64,000 nt of DNA, taken from contig JAMXBD010001448.1 in NCBI GenBank assembly GCA_024138025.1, positions 304,334-368,333 of the forward strand, written 5' to 3'. A program made the translations under genes and the position numbers. Shown here piece by piece: positions 1 to 11,078 of the stretch; position 1 is the first letter of the stretch, and each line of letters starts with the position of its first letter. A model generated the notes under the pieces. That model was not told where the DNA came from. It worked only from the letters and a program-made list of their open reading frames with translations, and searched no databases. The stretch is from Combretum micranthum (lineage: Eukaryota > Streptophyta > Magnoliopsida > Myrtales > Combretaceae).

Positions 1-3000
1 TAAACGAATTTGAATTGTTGTCCCAAAGTACATTTCAAACCTTTGAAAGTTTTAAATTCGGGAATTTTTCAATTCCGGGCCTTCCCGAGCCCAATTACGG
101 AAAAGCGTGCCCCGGGCCACGGATTCAGAAAAATATTCCGGAATATTCATTAGAACCGTAATTTTATAAGGATTCCAAAAATATCAATTTCATAATTTTC
201 CGAGCTATAAAGATTACAGTTATAGCTTTTCCCGTGTTTTCGGAACAACCGGTAAAGTAGATGTCTTGTCTACTATTCACAAGTACAACCTACACTACAC
301 ACTACCCATACCCTATTCTTACATCCTTACAACTACTCATTTCAATTTTCTTTTCCAAGAAATTTTGTCTTTTGAATAATTATTACATTTATTACAATTT
401 CATTTACTAAATTACAAATAACAAATTTTTGAAACTCACACACACACACACAAAGGAGGCCGGCGCCCCTCCCTCCTATTTTCCCCTCAATTGTATTATT
501 TTTACTTCATTTTTATTAACTAAACCCTAATGCACTCAATATATATACTAAATTTTCTCTCTCTCTCTCATTTTTCTTTCTTTCAAATTTTTCAAAAGGA
601 GCAAAACCCTCTCTTCCTCTCCTCTCAAGTGCCGAGCACTCCCCTCCCCCTTCCTCTTGCCATTTCAACTTTGTTTCCTTCTTCTTTCCTCCATCAAGAC
701 TCCTTTGGTATGTATATTTAGGCTTTGTTCATCCAAAATCTTATTATGGCAAGATGATTCTTGTGTGTTTTCCCATCTAAATCCCAATGAGCATGAACAA
801 GGGGCATGAAAACACTACTACAAGAATCTCAAGCCATCTCAAGAAGTGGATCTAGCCTTTAAATGAGTTTTGTTTGAAATATCAACTTGTTCTTGCATGT
901 AAAGTAGTGATCTTGCATATATATTGTTGTTCATGCCATGAGATCCATGATTTATGCATCATACTTAGTAGATCTAAAGTTTAGACACCCACATTGTCAT
1001 TTACATGTATGATCATAGAGATATTTTTACTTCCATGCATTGATGATCATAAAGATGTAGTCTTGAATATGTATGGAGATGTGAGGTAGTGGATAATCAT
1101 ATGTAGAAGGCAAGACCATTGAAAAAGGAAGGACTTTGTTGAAAATGAAAAGTTGGAAATTCGGATGAAATGGCAACCCTATCCTAAAGACCTCCAAAAT
1201 CAATTTTAAACTTATATTTCATAAGAAAAATGAAGGGTATGTGTAATAGATGTGATGAAGGAATTATTTTCATAAGTTTAGATGGTTTAGGCATGATAAA
1301 AATAAGGAAAACAAGAGGTGAAGTTAGGATGAAAAATGTTGACTTTAAATGTGTAGTCAAATTCGTAACTTTGTGTAATGCCTATATAAACACTTAGTAT
1401 TTAAGTCTAAAATGGATATTTTATAAGCTAAATGAAGTCCTTAGATAATGTATACATTGAAACCCCAAATTTTAATACATTAGACTAACTTCTTAAGAAT
1501 AATGTAAGAAAAGAAAATTTGGAAAATTCGGATTTGTATAACTAGCTTATGTGAAAACATGTTTACCAAATGAAAAATGTGAATTTTTGTGCATGAATGG
1601 AGGCCATGACTATTATAGACTTTGAAAACCTAATTTTAGTTAAATAATAAGTAGATTACAAGATTAAAAACCAAAGAAACCTAAGGAGTATAATGTGGGA
1701 GAATAACTTCTTGGAATTTGCCTTTATGGAAACTTTCCCCAACACTTGGGAGTTCCTAAAAGTTTATTACTACAAAAATCATCATGACCATGCACAATTT
1801 GAGTTCATTACATGGCATACACATTAGTAGTTCATTCCTAAATCGTTCATGCATGAATCACTAACTAGGAACCTTTCTTATCAAAAGCAAAGCACAATTT
1901 CAAAGTTGGATCAATTGCGGGACAGAACTGATCCCACTGTTCCGTGACCCTATGATTTTCAAAACTTGGATTTAATACTTGAATTAGATAGATCTTTCGA
2001 AGTAGATGAAGATCGATATAAAGTTTGCGAAATTCCGAGTTAGAATGACCAAGTTATGGCCGTTTTAAGTCGGAACTTCCAAATATAGCGAGAAATCCGA
2101 ATTCAACTAGTCTAGATGTATAGTTTGATTTAATTACATGGTAAGAATCTCATAGGGATTATTCTTGATTGGTAGGTGATTCCGAGCAGGACGACTCTCT
2201 ACCACCCGATTATTACTATTAAGGAGTTTGGTGACCCATGGCCGAGTGAGTTTACTTCCACTCTCAATTAATGCTTGTGAATGTAATATAGTGGCACTAG
2301 TGATATAGGCAAAGATAAAACCGACTGTACAAGCATGAGGGGGTATGTGGGAATTATTTATGTTATTGATTGTTGATATGTGAAATGGAACTTAAGGTAT
2401 ATCGAAACCGAGTGTTAAGATATTGACTGTATTACTAGTATCTTATAATGAATGTCTGCAAATACTTGTTGGTCACCTAAAAGAAATGAATTAATGACTA
2501 TCCGACTCCGACTATAAACTGAGTTCATTCATGTCAATGGGGTTGGAGCATTTGCATTGGTTGGTTTTTCGTGACCCATAAAACGAATGTGAGGTTAATC
2601 GTGATCCATAAAACGAATGTGAGGTTAATCGTGATCCATAAAACGAGCTTTTAAATCAGTTGACCGTGAGCTTAAACGGCGTCGTACCGCAGGATTCGTT
2701 AATCTGCTAACCCGGGATGGAGGGCGCAAGTCCATCCACATATGATTTCCGGTTGGTCATATGTTTGTTGATCACAATTGTATGGTGCATACACTTGCTT
2801 GAGTAATCACTTGCTTGAATGATTGTATCTAATTGTGTTATGGAAGTATTACTCACTAAGCTAGTTAGCTTACGCCCCTATAGTGTATATCTTTTGCAGC
2901 ACGACTTTATTTGGCTTAGGCCAAGGCAGGCCACAGCGCAGGTACCGGAGATAGAAGTTTCCCAGTAGAAGTTTAATTCATTCCCTTTTTGTGTAGACTT

Positions 3001-3286
3001 CCATTGGAAACTAAGGACTCTGGATGACTGTAATAGACTGTTATTCTTTTGCGGGGGAATGCCCCTTAGATTTTGTAAACCTTAAAATGTATGCGTTTTG
3101 ATTTATTATCTATGGCTAATGAATGCCTTGTTAAACTGTTTAACTCCATTTGTTGAAGTATTCTATTGTCGTAAAGGAACGCTTTACATCTACTTGAGAC
3201 TTCCGAATGCCCCGGGTAGGGAACTCGAGAGTCTTACGTAGTATGTGGCGGGCTGTTACGTTTAGGATACCCTACGGGGCGTGACA
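1..3286 (+). mobile_element. Long terminal repeat of gypsy element C (5' end outside window)
   Basis: The + strand ends in a typical LTR 3' terminus (GGGGCGTGACA, 3276-3286). The same sequence occurs in reverse complement at 6769 as the end of the element A LTR, and a related end (CGTGACA) closes both element B LTRs. Similarity to the A LTR runs through most of the segment, including the tandem repeat, the TTACTCACTAAGCTAG block near 2850 and the GATCCCACTGTTCCG block near 1930. The window opens a few hundred bases inside the LTR. No tRNA primer site follows 3286, so this is a 3' LTR or a solo LTR, not a 5' LTR. The flanking TCCTG (3287-3291) would be the target-site duplication; its partner is outside the window. 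The short reading frames inside are not genes. Confidence 0.8.
2571..2647. repeat. 30-bp tandem repeat in LTR C
   Basis: A 30-bp unit (AAACGAATGTGAGGTTAATC plus GTGATCCATA) is present twice perfectly at 2581-2640, with partial units on each side. It corresponds to the larger 38-bp array in the A LTR at 7376-7660, so copy number and unit length vary between copies of the family. Confidence 0.9.
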
Positions 3287-3449
3287 TCCTGTTAGCATAA
3301 GCATTTATCACTACTTGGTCCCAACCACTCAACAGCTATCTATTCCAAGGTTTCCAGATTGCAACTCTTCCTTTATTACAGTTTTAATTCTTTTTAAAAC
3401 TTGCTAAGAAAACAAAGAACTTTTATCTTAAAAGGAACTTGTTACTGAC

Positions 3450-4850
3450 CTGTCACCAAGCCGCCATCTACATCATCGCCTTGGTCCAGTGCGGCCAGCT
3501 CCATGCCTTCCTCCTCATCATCCTCAATCATCCATTGGCCTTCAAAGTTGTATAGTCGCATCCCATGCATGGCCGAAGCTACGTGGCTACCACCTTTGCT
3601 ACCAGATCGTAGGGTGTTATCACTTCCCGGATTTCCATAAGGCTGCGTAGCCACACTTTTCCGTTGAGGGCACTCGGAGGTTACGTGTCCTTTTCCTTAC
3701 AAAGGTAGCAGGTTATTGCCATTTTCTTTGGGCAAGCATAGACTAGATGGCCTGCCTCGCCACAGAAAAAGCACTTGCCCTTCAGCTGTGGGCACTGTCT
3801 TGGGTAGTGGCTTCTTTTACACTTCCAATAGGAAATGTTAGGCTTGGTTTGATTGAACTTTTCACCATGGTTATCCTTAAATCCATGATAAGGCTTGAAT
3901 CTTTTCCCTTTATAGCTTGAGCTGGAGGCATCAAAGTGCCTTTTTCCGAATACTCTCTTGTCCGACTCAACATGCTTCCTCTTCTTAGCCTCTTCAATCA
4001 ACCGGGCTTTCTCAATCACCTCTAGGTAAGTTGGCAAACTTGACTCCTCCAACTTCACTCTTAGGTCTTCATCAAGACCTTCCAAAAATACTTGTTTTTG
4101 TAGCTCCTCACTGTTTTTGTATGATTCGGGAGCATGCTACATCAGGTGGTTAAATTCCGTCTCATACTGCTCAATCGTTTTGCCTCTCTGTTTCACATGC
4201 AAGAAATTTGCGCTATATCTCACTCGGAGGCTGGTAGGGAAATAGTTCTCCAGGAACTCCCCGCGAAAGGTCTCCCAGCTAATCGGAGGTGCCAAACTTC
4301 TTCGTTTCGATTCCCATCATACTCGAGCGTTATATCTTAGCATGTAGGTGCCGTACTCCAATCGGAGATAAGGCGGAGTCTCATAAGTTGCAAAGGAGCG
4401 CTCAATTTGAGCTAACCAATCCTCTGCTTCGTCGGGCCTTCCAAATGCCCTTTCAAAGTAGCGATTGCTCTTTATAAAGTTGGGGAGGGAACTCCTTTGG
4501 TATCCTCTTTGTGGTAGAGGGGGTGGATAGCGAGCATTATAAGATTGCTCCTCAGGTGGGAAGGGAATCTCCGCTTGCATTCTCCTATACGGCGGGGGTG
4601 GTGGAGGTGGTGGTAGAGGTGCTGAATCCCTTATACTTGGTTCGGGATTCCGGGGTTGGTTTTGATTTGGTTTTAGATAAATGCAGTAAACATGTTTGTC
4701 AAATGCCCTATTGCATTCATCATTGCTGCTTGAGGATCCAACTGAGCAGCTTCAGGCTGGTTAGCTGGGGGGTGATCTGGTTAGTTCGCGCTACTAGCCT
4801 CGCGTGGGAGTGGTTCTTGCTCCCCTATTTCGGTTTCTCGTTTCGACTGT
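3450..4850 (-). pseudogene. gag of gypsy element A (frameshifted)
   Basis: This is a retrotransposon capsid/nucleocapsid protein, which packages element RNA. The minus strand encodes an N-terminal block around 4740-4660 (QAAMMNAIGHLTNMF) that hits a stop at about 4680. A shifted frame then gives a proline-rich segment and the capsid core start (LPNFIKSNRYFERAFGRPDE, about 4480-4420), typical of gypsy gag. The capsid middle is broken. The next frame (4085-3681) carries coiled/basic sequence and zinc knuckles, including CFFCGEAGHLVYAC (CX2CX4HX4C) and a variant CWKC...HYPRQC type. The last open part (3654-3442) is acidic and ends at LVTG, followed by a GTCAGT donor-like site. Several frameshifts make it a pseudogene. 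The layout matches gag of element B block for block. Confidence 0.85.
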
Positions 4851-6132
4851 TACATAATGTCTTAATAAGTTTTATTTCTTCTTCAATGTTTTTGCGGTTT
4901 TATAAAACTTTGATTAAGGAATTTGCGAAAATTCTAGGAATAATTTAAAGAACTATAGAATTTCAAAAGACTAAAAGAAAATTAAAATTCAAAATCGTTC
5001 ACAAAAAGGCTTTAGAGCAAAGAAATCATAGCAATCGAAGGAATTCCAAATCAAAGAAATCATTAATAACAAAGAAATTCTGAATCAAGTGATGATATGA
5101 ATGGGAATATGTTTTATGCAATTAAGTATAATGAATGTAGTCTACTACTAATGCAAAAGTCTGAAGTTTGGGAAACTTTATTCTGGAATCAACATAATTA
5201 CTTCATTGATTGATGTGCCGTACAAGAGTTGTTTTCAAATAAGCTTAAACATTAGGCAACACAAATCTAATCTTACGATACTAGCCGATAACTTCTATCT
5301 AACACCATCTAGAGACATGGAAAGAAAAAAGACAAGGAAAGGAAGGACAACATACTAAACCATAAAGAGATCTAAGGCAAATTGGCATCCCGCATTGCCT
5401 ATTATTCAAAAGAAATCTAATGGACTCTATGGGATACTCGACTCTATTCCTCCATGGCTTACTCGGAGTCGTCTGGTGAGGGGCTAGGGAGTTGTCCTCG
5501 ACTAGAAGATCCTTCATCATCCCTTAGATGAACTGACTTAGATAGGCCCTTACAGTTAGCCTCCTTCTCCTAAATAGGTCAAGCTATTGGTTCTTGCTTC
5601 TTCTTCCTCTTTCTTCTTCTTCTCTCATCTCTTGATCTCCTGCTTGATTTATCTCTTCCCTATCAACTCTATTATGGATCATTCCTATTTCCCATTTCTC
5701 TATCCACTTCTCTTCTAGCTTCCTCCCAAATACTGTTCCATCTATCTCGGAATATCACTCATCATATCTTCAACTTCATTCATTCTCTCCACAGGTTCCG
5801 GAATACCGGCTCGGGGGCTATGGCATCAACCTCAGGGGGACGCTCGCCTACCAGATGGTGGGGTCAAACTCTGGTTTAATTCTCCCACTATCGGGTATGT
5901 CAAGATCCCTATTAAAATCCCATACAATGGTTCTGGTAGCTGGTTGGGTTGTTCTGGAGCTATGGCTGGTGGGTAGGAGATCTAGGTATTTCCTCTTCCT
6001 GCCAATTCGGGGTCCTCCTCAGGATCCTCTTCTCTTCAGAATCACCATATTATTATTCTCTTCCACATTATTTCCTTCATTTGCATCTTCTTCTTCTATA
6101 ACCGGGGCATTAATCAAATGTACCTCCATTTC

Positions 6133-6650
6133 CTACTTGTGGGCTGGAGCTCCTCCTAAAAATGGTATAAGATCAAGGTATTTAGCTTGCCATAATATGT
6201 GATTTCTGATATCTGCAAGATTCCATTCCCTATTGTCATCGAGATCATCATGGGCATGCACATAGAGAGGTCCTATACCATGCCACATCCTAAAATTCGG
6301 GTGGGAGGGGTTTCCTTCATTCTTTAAAATAAAGGTGGCTTCCCTCAGCATTGGTTCGCCAGCATATTCCACCATTACTCTTTCCAAAGTATAGATAGTC
6401 TCCATCATGGTCCATCTTCTTCTTCTAATCGGATCATATCTTAGTTGATCTATAACTAATATCCATCTTGTATACCTTAGACCTTCTTTCCACAATTTAT
6501 ACATTTCTTTTATAGTTCTAGGTCGTTGCACTAATGCAAAGTCTTCGCACAACACCCTTAATCTTAGCCGATATTCCACCATAGTCTCATTCATGCTTTT
6601 TGTGAAGTTTCTAGCTCTTTCACGGGTTTCACCCAAAGAAACCTACAACA
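6133..6650 (-). pseudogene. ORF1 of element A, extra ORF upstream of gag
   Basis: An open frame of about 170 codons lies between the primer binding site and gag. I recognise no standard domain with confidence. It contains YRLRLRVLCED near its N-terminus, METIYTLERVMVE in the middle and NFRMWHGIG further on. These align with YRRRLRVLVED, IETLYRFERLIVQ and DFRVWVDIG in the same position of element B. The two copies differ at many positions yet keep the same order of motifs, which suggests a real coding region in the ancestral elements. The frame decays into an acidic/asparagine-rich stretch below 6133. An acceptor-like TTCTTGTTGTAG lies just before the ORF. It could be a 5' extension of gag or an accessory protein. 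Confidence 0.6.
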
Positions 6651-6748
6651 AGAAAACTACTAATTAGCCTAGCTTTAACTCCAATTTAACCTAGTTACTT
6701 AATTCTAGGTTCGGTTTTAAACTCTATTGTCATGCTTAATAACCTAGT

Positions 6749-6760
6749 GCTCTGATACCA
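6749..6760 (-). other. Primer binding site of element A
   Basis: The minus strand reads TGGTATCAGAGC, complementary to the 3' end of plant initiator Met tRNA. It lies 8 bases after the LTR end at 6769, which fixes this LTR as the 5' LTR of a minus-strand element. Confidence 0.93.
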
Positions 6761-7375
6761 ACTTAAACTGTCACGCCCCATAGGGTACCCTAAACGTAAC
6801 AGTCCGCCACATACCATATAAGATTCCCGAATTACCCCTTAGTCTTTCGAGAGCCTATATAGATGTAAGGCGTACCTTTACAACAATAGAGTACAAGTCC
6901 AAATGGAGATAAAAGCTTAATTTGGCATGCATTAGCAGTAGGATATAATTCATGAAACATAAATAAATATTACATAATCTAAGGGGCATTCCCTCGCAAA
7001 AGAATAATTAACGGTCTATACAGTCATCCAAGTCTTAGAAGTTTCCTATGGAAGATAATAAAATTCCAACTTCTAGGGGAAACTCCTAGCTTCTGTACCT
7101 GTACAGCCGGTCACGTCGCCTAAGCCACAAATGGGATAGCTGCAAAAGGAATGGACTATAGGGACGTAAGCTAACTAGCTTAGTGAGTATAATCTCCCAC
7201 AATAACATTCATGTCACAACAATTCAACCAAGTAATTAAGCAAGCAAGTGAATGCACTAAACACGTGAGTTAAACAAACATATGACCAGCCGGAAATCAT
7301 ATGTGGATGGACTTACACCCTCCATCCCGGGTTAGCAGATTAACGAATACTGCGGTACTAACTTTATGCCGTTTA

Positions 7376-7660
7376 TGGTTCACGGTTAACCTACGATTAT
7401 TCGCTATCGTTTTTGGATCACGATTAACCTACGATTATTCGATATCGTTTGTGGATCACGGTTAACCTACTATTATTCGCTATCGTTTTTGGATCACGAT
7501 TAACCTACGATTATTCGATATCGTTTGTGGATCACGATTAACCTACGATTATTCGATATCGTTTGTGGATCACGATTAACCTATGATTATTCGATATCGT
7601 TTGTGGATCACGATTAACCTACGATTATTCGATATCGTTTGTGGATCACGATTAACCTAA
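7376..7660. repeat. 38-bp tandem repeat (about 7.4 copies) in LTR A
   Basis: The unit GGATCACGATTAACCTACGA continues with TTATTCGATATCGTTTGT (38 bp). It repeats head to tail seven times plus a partial copy, with a few substitutions such as GATATC/GCTATC alternating between units. The corresponding place in LTR C has a shorter array with a 30-bp period. Confidence 0.95.
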
Positions 7661-9746
7661 AAATGCTAATGCTCCTTCCCCTTATGATATGCACATGTCA
7701 AATTTGGCATTAGTCCGGGTAGTTGATTAAGCCATTTTACTTAGGCGATCAAACAATTTCTCAAACAATCCATCATAGCTAAGTACACAACCAAAATTTA
7801 TCACCCGGTTTCGATATTCTTAATTTGAGTTCTCACATCATCATCAACATATAATTTCCCATTATTCCCCATCATTCATATTTCATTCATTTTGGCCTAC
7901 ATTCTAGTGCACTAATTTACAAGCACATACAATAAATGAATCGAGAAGAAAAACTCACTCCGCCATTGGTTCGCCTTTCTTCTAGTAATAATAATCCGGA
8001 GGCAAAGAGTCAACATCCACGGGTTCACCTATTCATGTAAGAAATACCCTAATAAGTATTCTACCATCTTAGGATACTAAAACTCTAAGAAAACTTAGTG
8101 AAATCGAAATTCGCGTCATTTCCGAAGTCCCGATTTAAAATGGCCATAACTTGGTCGTTTTAAGTCGGAATTTCGCAAATTTTATATCAATTTCTATCTA
8201 CTTCGGAAAAGCTTTCTAAATATAAAGTTTAAATCAAGTTTTGAAAATATCTAAGCCTCGTAAATGAGGGATCAGATCTGTACAGCGGTCATATTGATTC
8301 CGAAAAAGTGGTTTTCATGAAGCACTTGAGATTCCTAAGTGCAAAATGAAACTACATGCCATGGAAATGAGTTTCCCTATTATGAATGTCATGATATGAA
8401 CTCTTAGGTATCTAAGGTCTTATAGATTCTTAGACTTAAAGAATTTAAGTAAACTTTTTCATAGTAAATCATTTCATGCTATTGATTAACAAGTAAGTTT
8501 ACCACACTTGGTCATACTCACTTGTTATAAGGATTTTCTTTATAAAAACTTCACTTTGTTTAAAGAAATTTTGACCCTTATATTAGTTATATCCTAAGGC
8601 CTTTATTTCTTTAATAAAATCCTCATTTATAACTTTTTAAGTGGGTCTTATACTAGGGTGGTTCCAAAAATCCGAATCTAGAAAACTTCATTTTCAAGTT
8701 GATTCTTTTCGGAAAAATGCAATTTATACTTAGATCTTTGAGTATTTATTTTACCTATACCCTAGGGACTTCATTTATTTGAGAAAATACTATTTTTGAA
8801 GTTGGAAAAATAATGTTTTCTAGCCATCTATCCATTATTACGAATTTGGTTTTCAAGACTTTTAACTCAAAACTTCTATTAGACTTCATCCCTTGTTTTC
8901 AAATATTTTCTTTAGTAAAACTCATTTGGACTCATGAAAAATATTACCAAACATTATCTATTACCTATAGGCTCTATTTCTCTTGTAAAATATATGTTTA
9001 GAAGTTGATAAAAGTGTTTTTAACCTAGGTTTCTAAAGTCATCCGAATTTACATAAGTTCATTTCTTGAAAAGTGTTTTCCTTTTTGACCTTATTAACTC
9101 ATCTACCTATAGATCTATATACTAGGAAGGTTATTTATTAAGGACAAAAGCATTAAAGGCTATTAATGTACATAAACACAAAATAATGATGAGATCTTAA
9201 ATGCCTACATGAATATAAGTAGTAAAATGATAGATCTACTATATCAAATGCTTAAATAGGTTTTGAAAACATAAAAACTATATTTTTATAAAAGATCTTT
9301 TGTTCAAAAAACTTTTTGATGAAAAATCATAAAGCTTATGACTTGAAAGCTCCTTTAAATGTTAGATCTACTTTGTAATGGTTCGGTATTCTTGTTTTGA
9401 CATTTCCTTGTCCCTAGCAAAAGCTCATGGGGTCCTTTGGTTGGAAATATCCAAGAATCATCTAGCCATCACAAAGATCTATGAGTGGAAGGAGTAAAAG
9501 TTCACTTACTTGAAGTAAAATAGAAGATGAAAAGAGGAAAATGGAAAGTTGTGTGTGTGTGTGGGGGAGGCTCAAAACTCATGGCAAGGAGGGGAAAGGG
9601 GGAGAGAATTGACAGCTTTTTCCACTTTGTAAAACTTGAAAAGTAAAAGAATGAAGAGAGAGAGAGAGAAAAGTAGTTTATATAGCATTTGTAATTAGGT
9701 TAAATGGAGTAAAATAAATTGAAAAAAAAATTGTAGAATGGAGCTT

Positions 9747-9773
9747 GGGGGGGGGGGGGGGGGGAGAGGGGGG
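9747..9773. repeat. Poly-G tract
   Basis: There is a run of 18 G (9747-9764), then AGA and a further G6, within LTR A (C-rich on the element's own strand). Run length is prone to assembly error. Confidence 0.9.
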
Positions 9774-10369
9774 AGTTTGATTTTTACTTTATTTGAATTG
9801 ATTTAACTTTGATGTGTAATTGTCATAACTTGTATGGAAAGTTAAGGGACAAAATCTTTGAAAAGGGGAGATGATTGAGTGATGGTAAGAGTTGAAATAT
9901 AAGTGTGCAAATAGGTAGTATAGGTGGTACTTGTGAATATTAATGAATAGTAGTCAAGAAAATTAATTAACGGTAGTAAGGAAATACGAATAAAAAGGCT
10001 ATAACTGTATTTTTCATAAGCCGAAAAATTATGAAATCTATATTTTTGAAATCCTTATTTTATTTCGGTTCAAATGAGTATTCATAAGGAAATTTTTGAA
10101 ATTCTAGTTCCGGGGCATGTTTTTCTATAATGGGTCTCGGGATGACCCGGAATTGAAATTTTCTTAAAATCTGATATTTTCTTGGTTTGAAATATAATCA
10201 AGAGCTATATTCAAAATTAAATTTTCTTATAAAAGTTTCTTAATTGGAAACCAAGGAAAAGCCGGAATTAGGGTTCCTAGTTCTCACTCCAGACTCAAGC
10301 TATTCCGGTTTAGGGTTTTGGTTTCCGGTTCTAGGGTTAACTTGGCTACTTGAAAAACCAGGGTTTACA

Positions 10370-11014
10370 GAAAAGGGAGGAGGTTGCGTCGACCATAGAG
10401 GAGAGAGAGGGAGAGAAAATGAATTTTGTACAATTTTTCAAATTAATTGTGTAATAAAATATGTTGGAAAAGTAAATGTAAGGAATATGATGTAATGAGG
10501 TAATGTTTGATTTTAAGGATGTAAGAGTAGGGGTATGGCTTGTGAGCGTGAGTAGGGTATGGGCTTGTACTTGTGAATAGTAATGAATAGTAGATTAGAT
10601 AATTAAATTACCAACTAGTAAATAAAATAAGATAAAAAACTATAACTATAATTTTTATAAATTGAAAAATTATAATAAATATATTTTTGAATTCCTTATT
10701 AAATTTCGGTTTTAAAGAGTATTTAGAAATATTTTTTTAATTTCGAGTCCCGAGGGTCAGTTTTCAGGAACGGATCCCAATCGGGTTCAAAACAGATAAT
10801 TTCCTGAAAACTGATCTTTTTATATTTCGACATATTCTTTAGAACTATAATCTAGGTCAACTTGCTGTCATAATTTCTATGGTTTTATTCTCGATGGAGC
10901 CGTACTTAGGGTATCTAGGTTTCTTTCTAATGTTAGCTATTCCAGTTTAGGGTTACGGTTTTCGATTCGGCTCTCGAAGTCTAGTCTAGTTTACAAAGAA
11001 AACTGGGGTTTACA
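10370..11014 (-). mobile_element. Truncated gypsy LTR D (outer 5' part)
   Basis: This segment repeats in diverged form the outer part of the A LTR (about 9720-10369): TACTTGTGAATAGTAATGAA, the blocks around TTTCGGTT, then GCTATTCCAGTTTAGGGTT and a terminal GGGGTTTACA at 11014. It is therefore the start of a second LTR in the same minus orientation, cut at 10370 where element A begins. Either A inserted into D or the two were joined by rearrangement. Confidence 0.75.
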
Positions 11015-11078
11015 TCAAGCCCTCGATGTGATCCTCGACCAGCAGTGTCCACTCTTTTGCCTTATCGTGCTTGGATTT
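11015..11078. other. 64-bp spacer between LTR D and element B
   Basis: This short piece contains CCTCGACC and CTTATCGTGCTTGGATTT. Its style (CTCGAC/TCGTG words) resembles the copia LTR E remnant right of element B, so it may be the left half of that interrupted LTR. The flanks of B (GATTT and AACTT) are not a perfect duplication. Confidence 0.35.

Larger units (their letters stand above)
3287..6768 (-). mobile_element. Internal region of gypsy element A (5' half only)
   Basis: On the minus strand this reads PBS (6760-6749), ORF1 (from about 6650), gag (from about 4850) and a predicted splice donor at 3449, and it stops at 3287 where the + oriented LTR C begins. Protease, reverse transcriptase, RNase H and integrase are absent. 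The simplest reading is that element C inserted into A just after the gag/pro boundary and the rest of A lies left of the window. An inversion or deletion is the alternative. The stretch 4950-5600 between gag and ORF1 is AT-rich and carries no supported gene. Confidence 0.75.
6769..10369 (-). mobile_element. 5' LTR of gypsy element A
   Basis: On the minus strand the LTR starts TGTAAACCCTGG (ending at 10369 on the + strand) and finishes ...GGGGCGTGACA at 6769, giving 3601 bp with TG...CA ends. It is followed by the PBS. It is similar over most of its length, in inverted orientation, to LTR C at 1-3286. It contains a 38-bp tandem array, an 18-base G run and AT-rich leader-like DNA. The expected duplication beside it would be GAAAA (10370-10374); the partner is not visible. 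Confidence 0.88.

Noticed and set aside
530..721. 63-codon + frame near the left end
   Set aside because: Low-complexity Phe/Ser/Leu translation of CT-rich LTR leader DNA.
7376..7660. CRISPR-like array
   Set aside because: The units are contiguous with no unique spacers, and lie inside a plant LTR; it is a minisatellite.
10244..10495. 83-codon + frame (METKEKPELG...)
   Set aside because: It crosses the border between LTR A and LTR D and reads the strand opposite to both; fortuitous.
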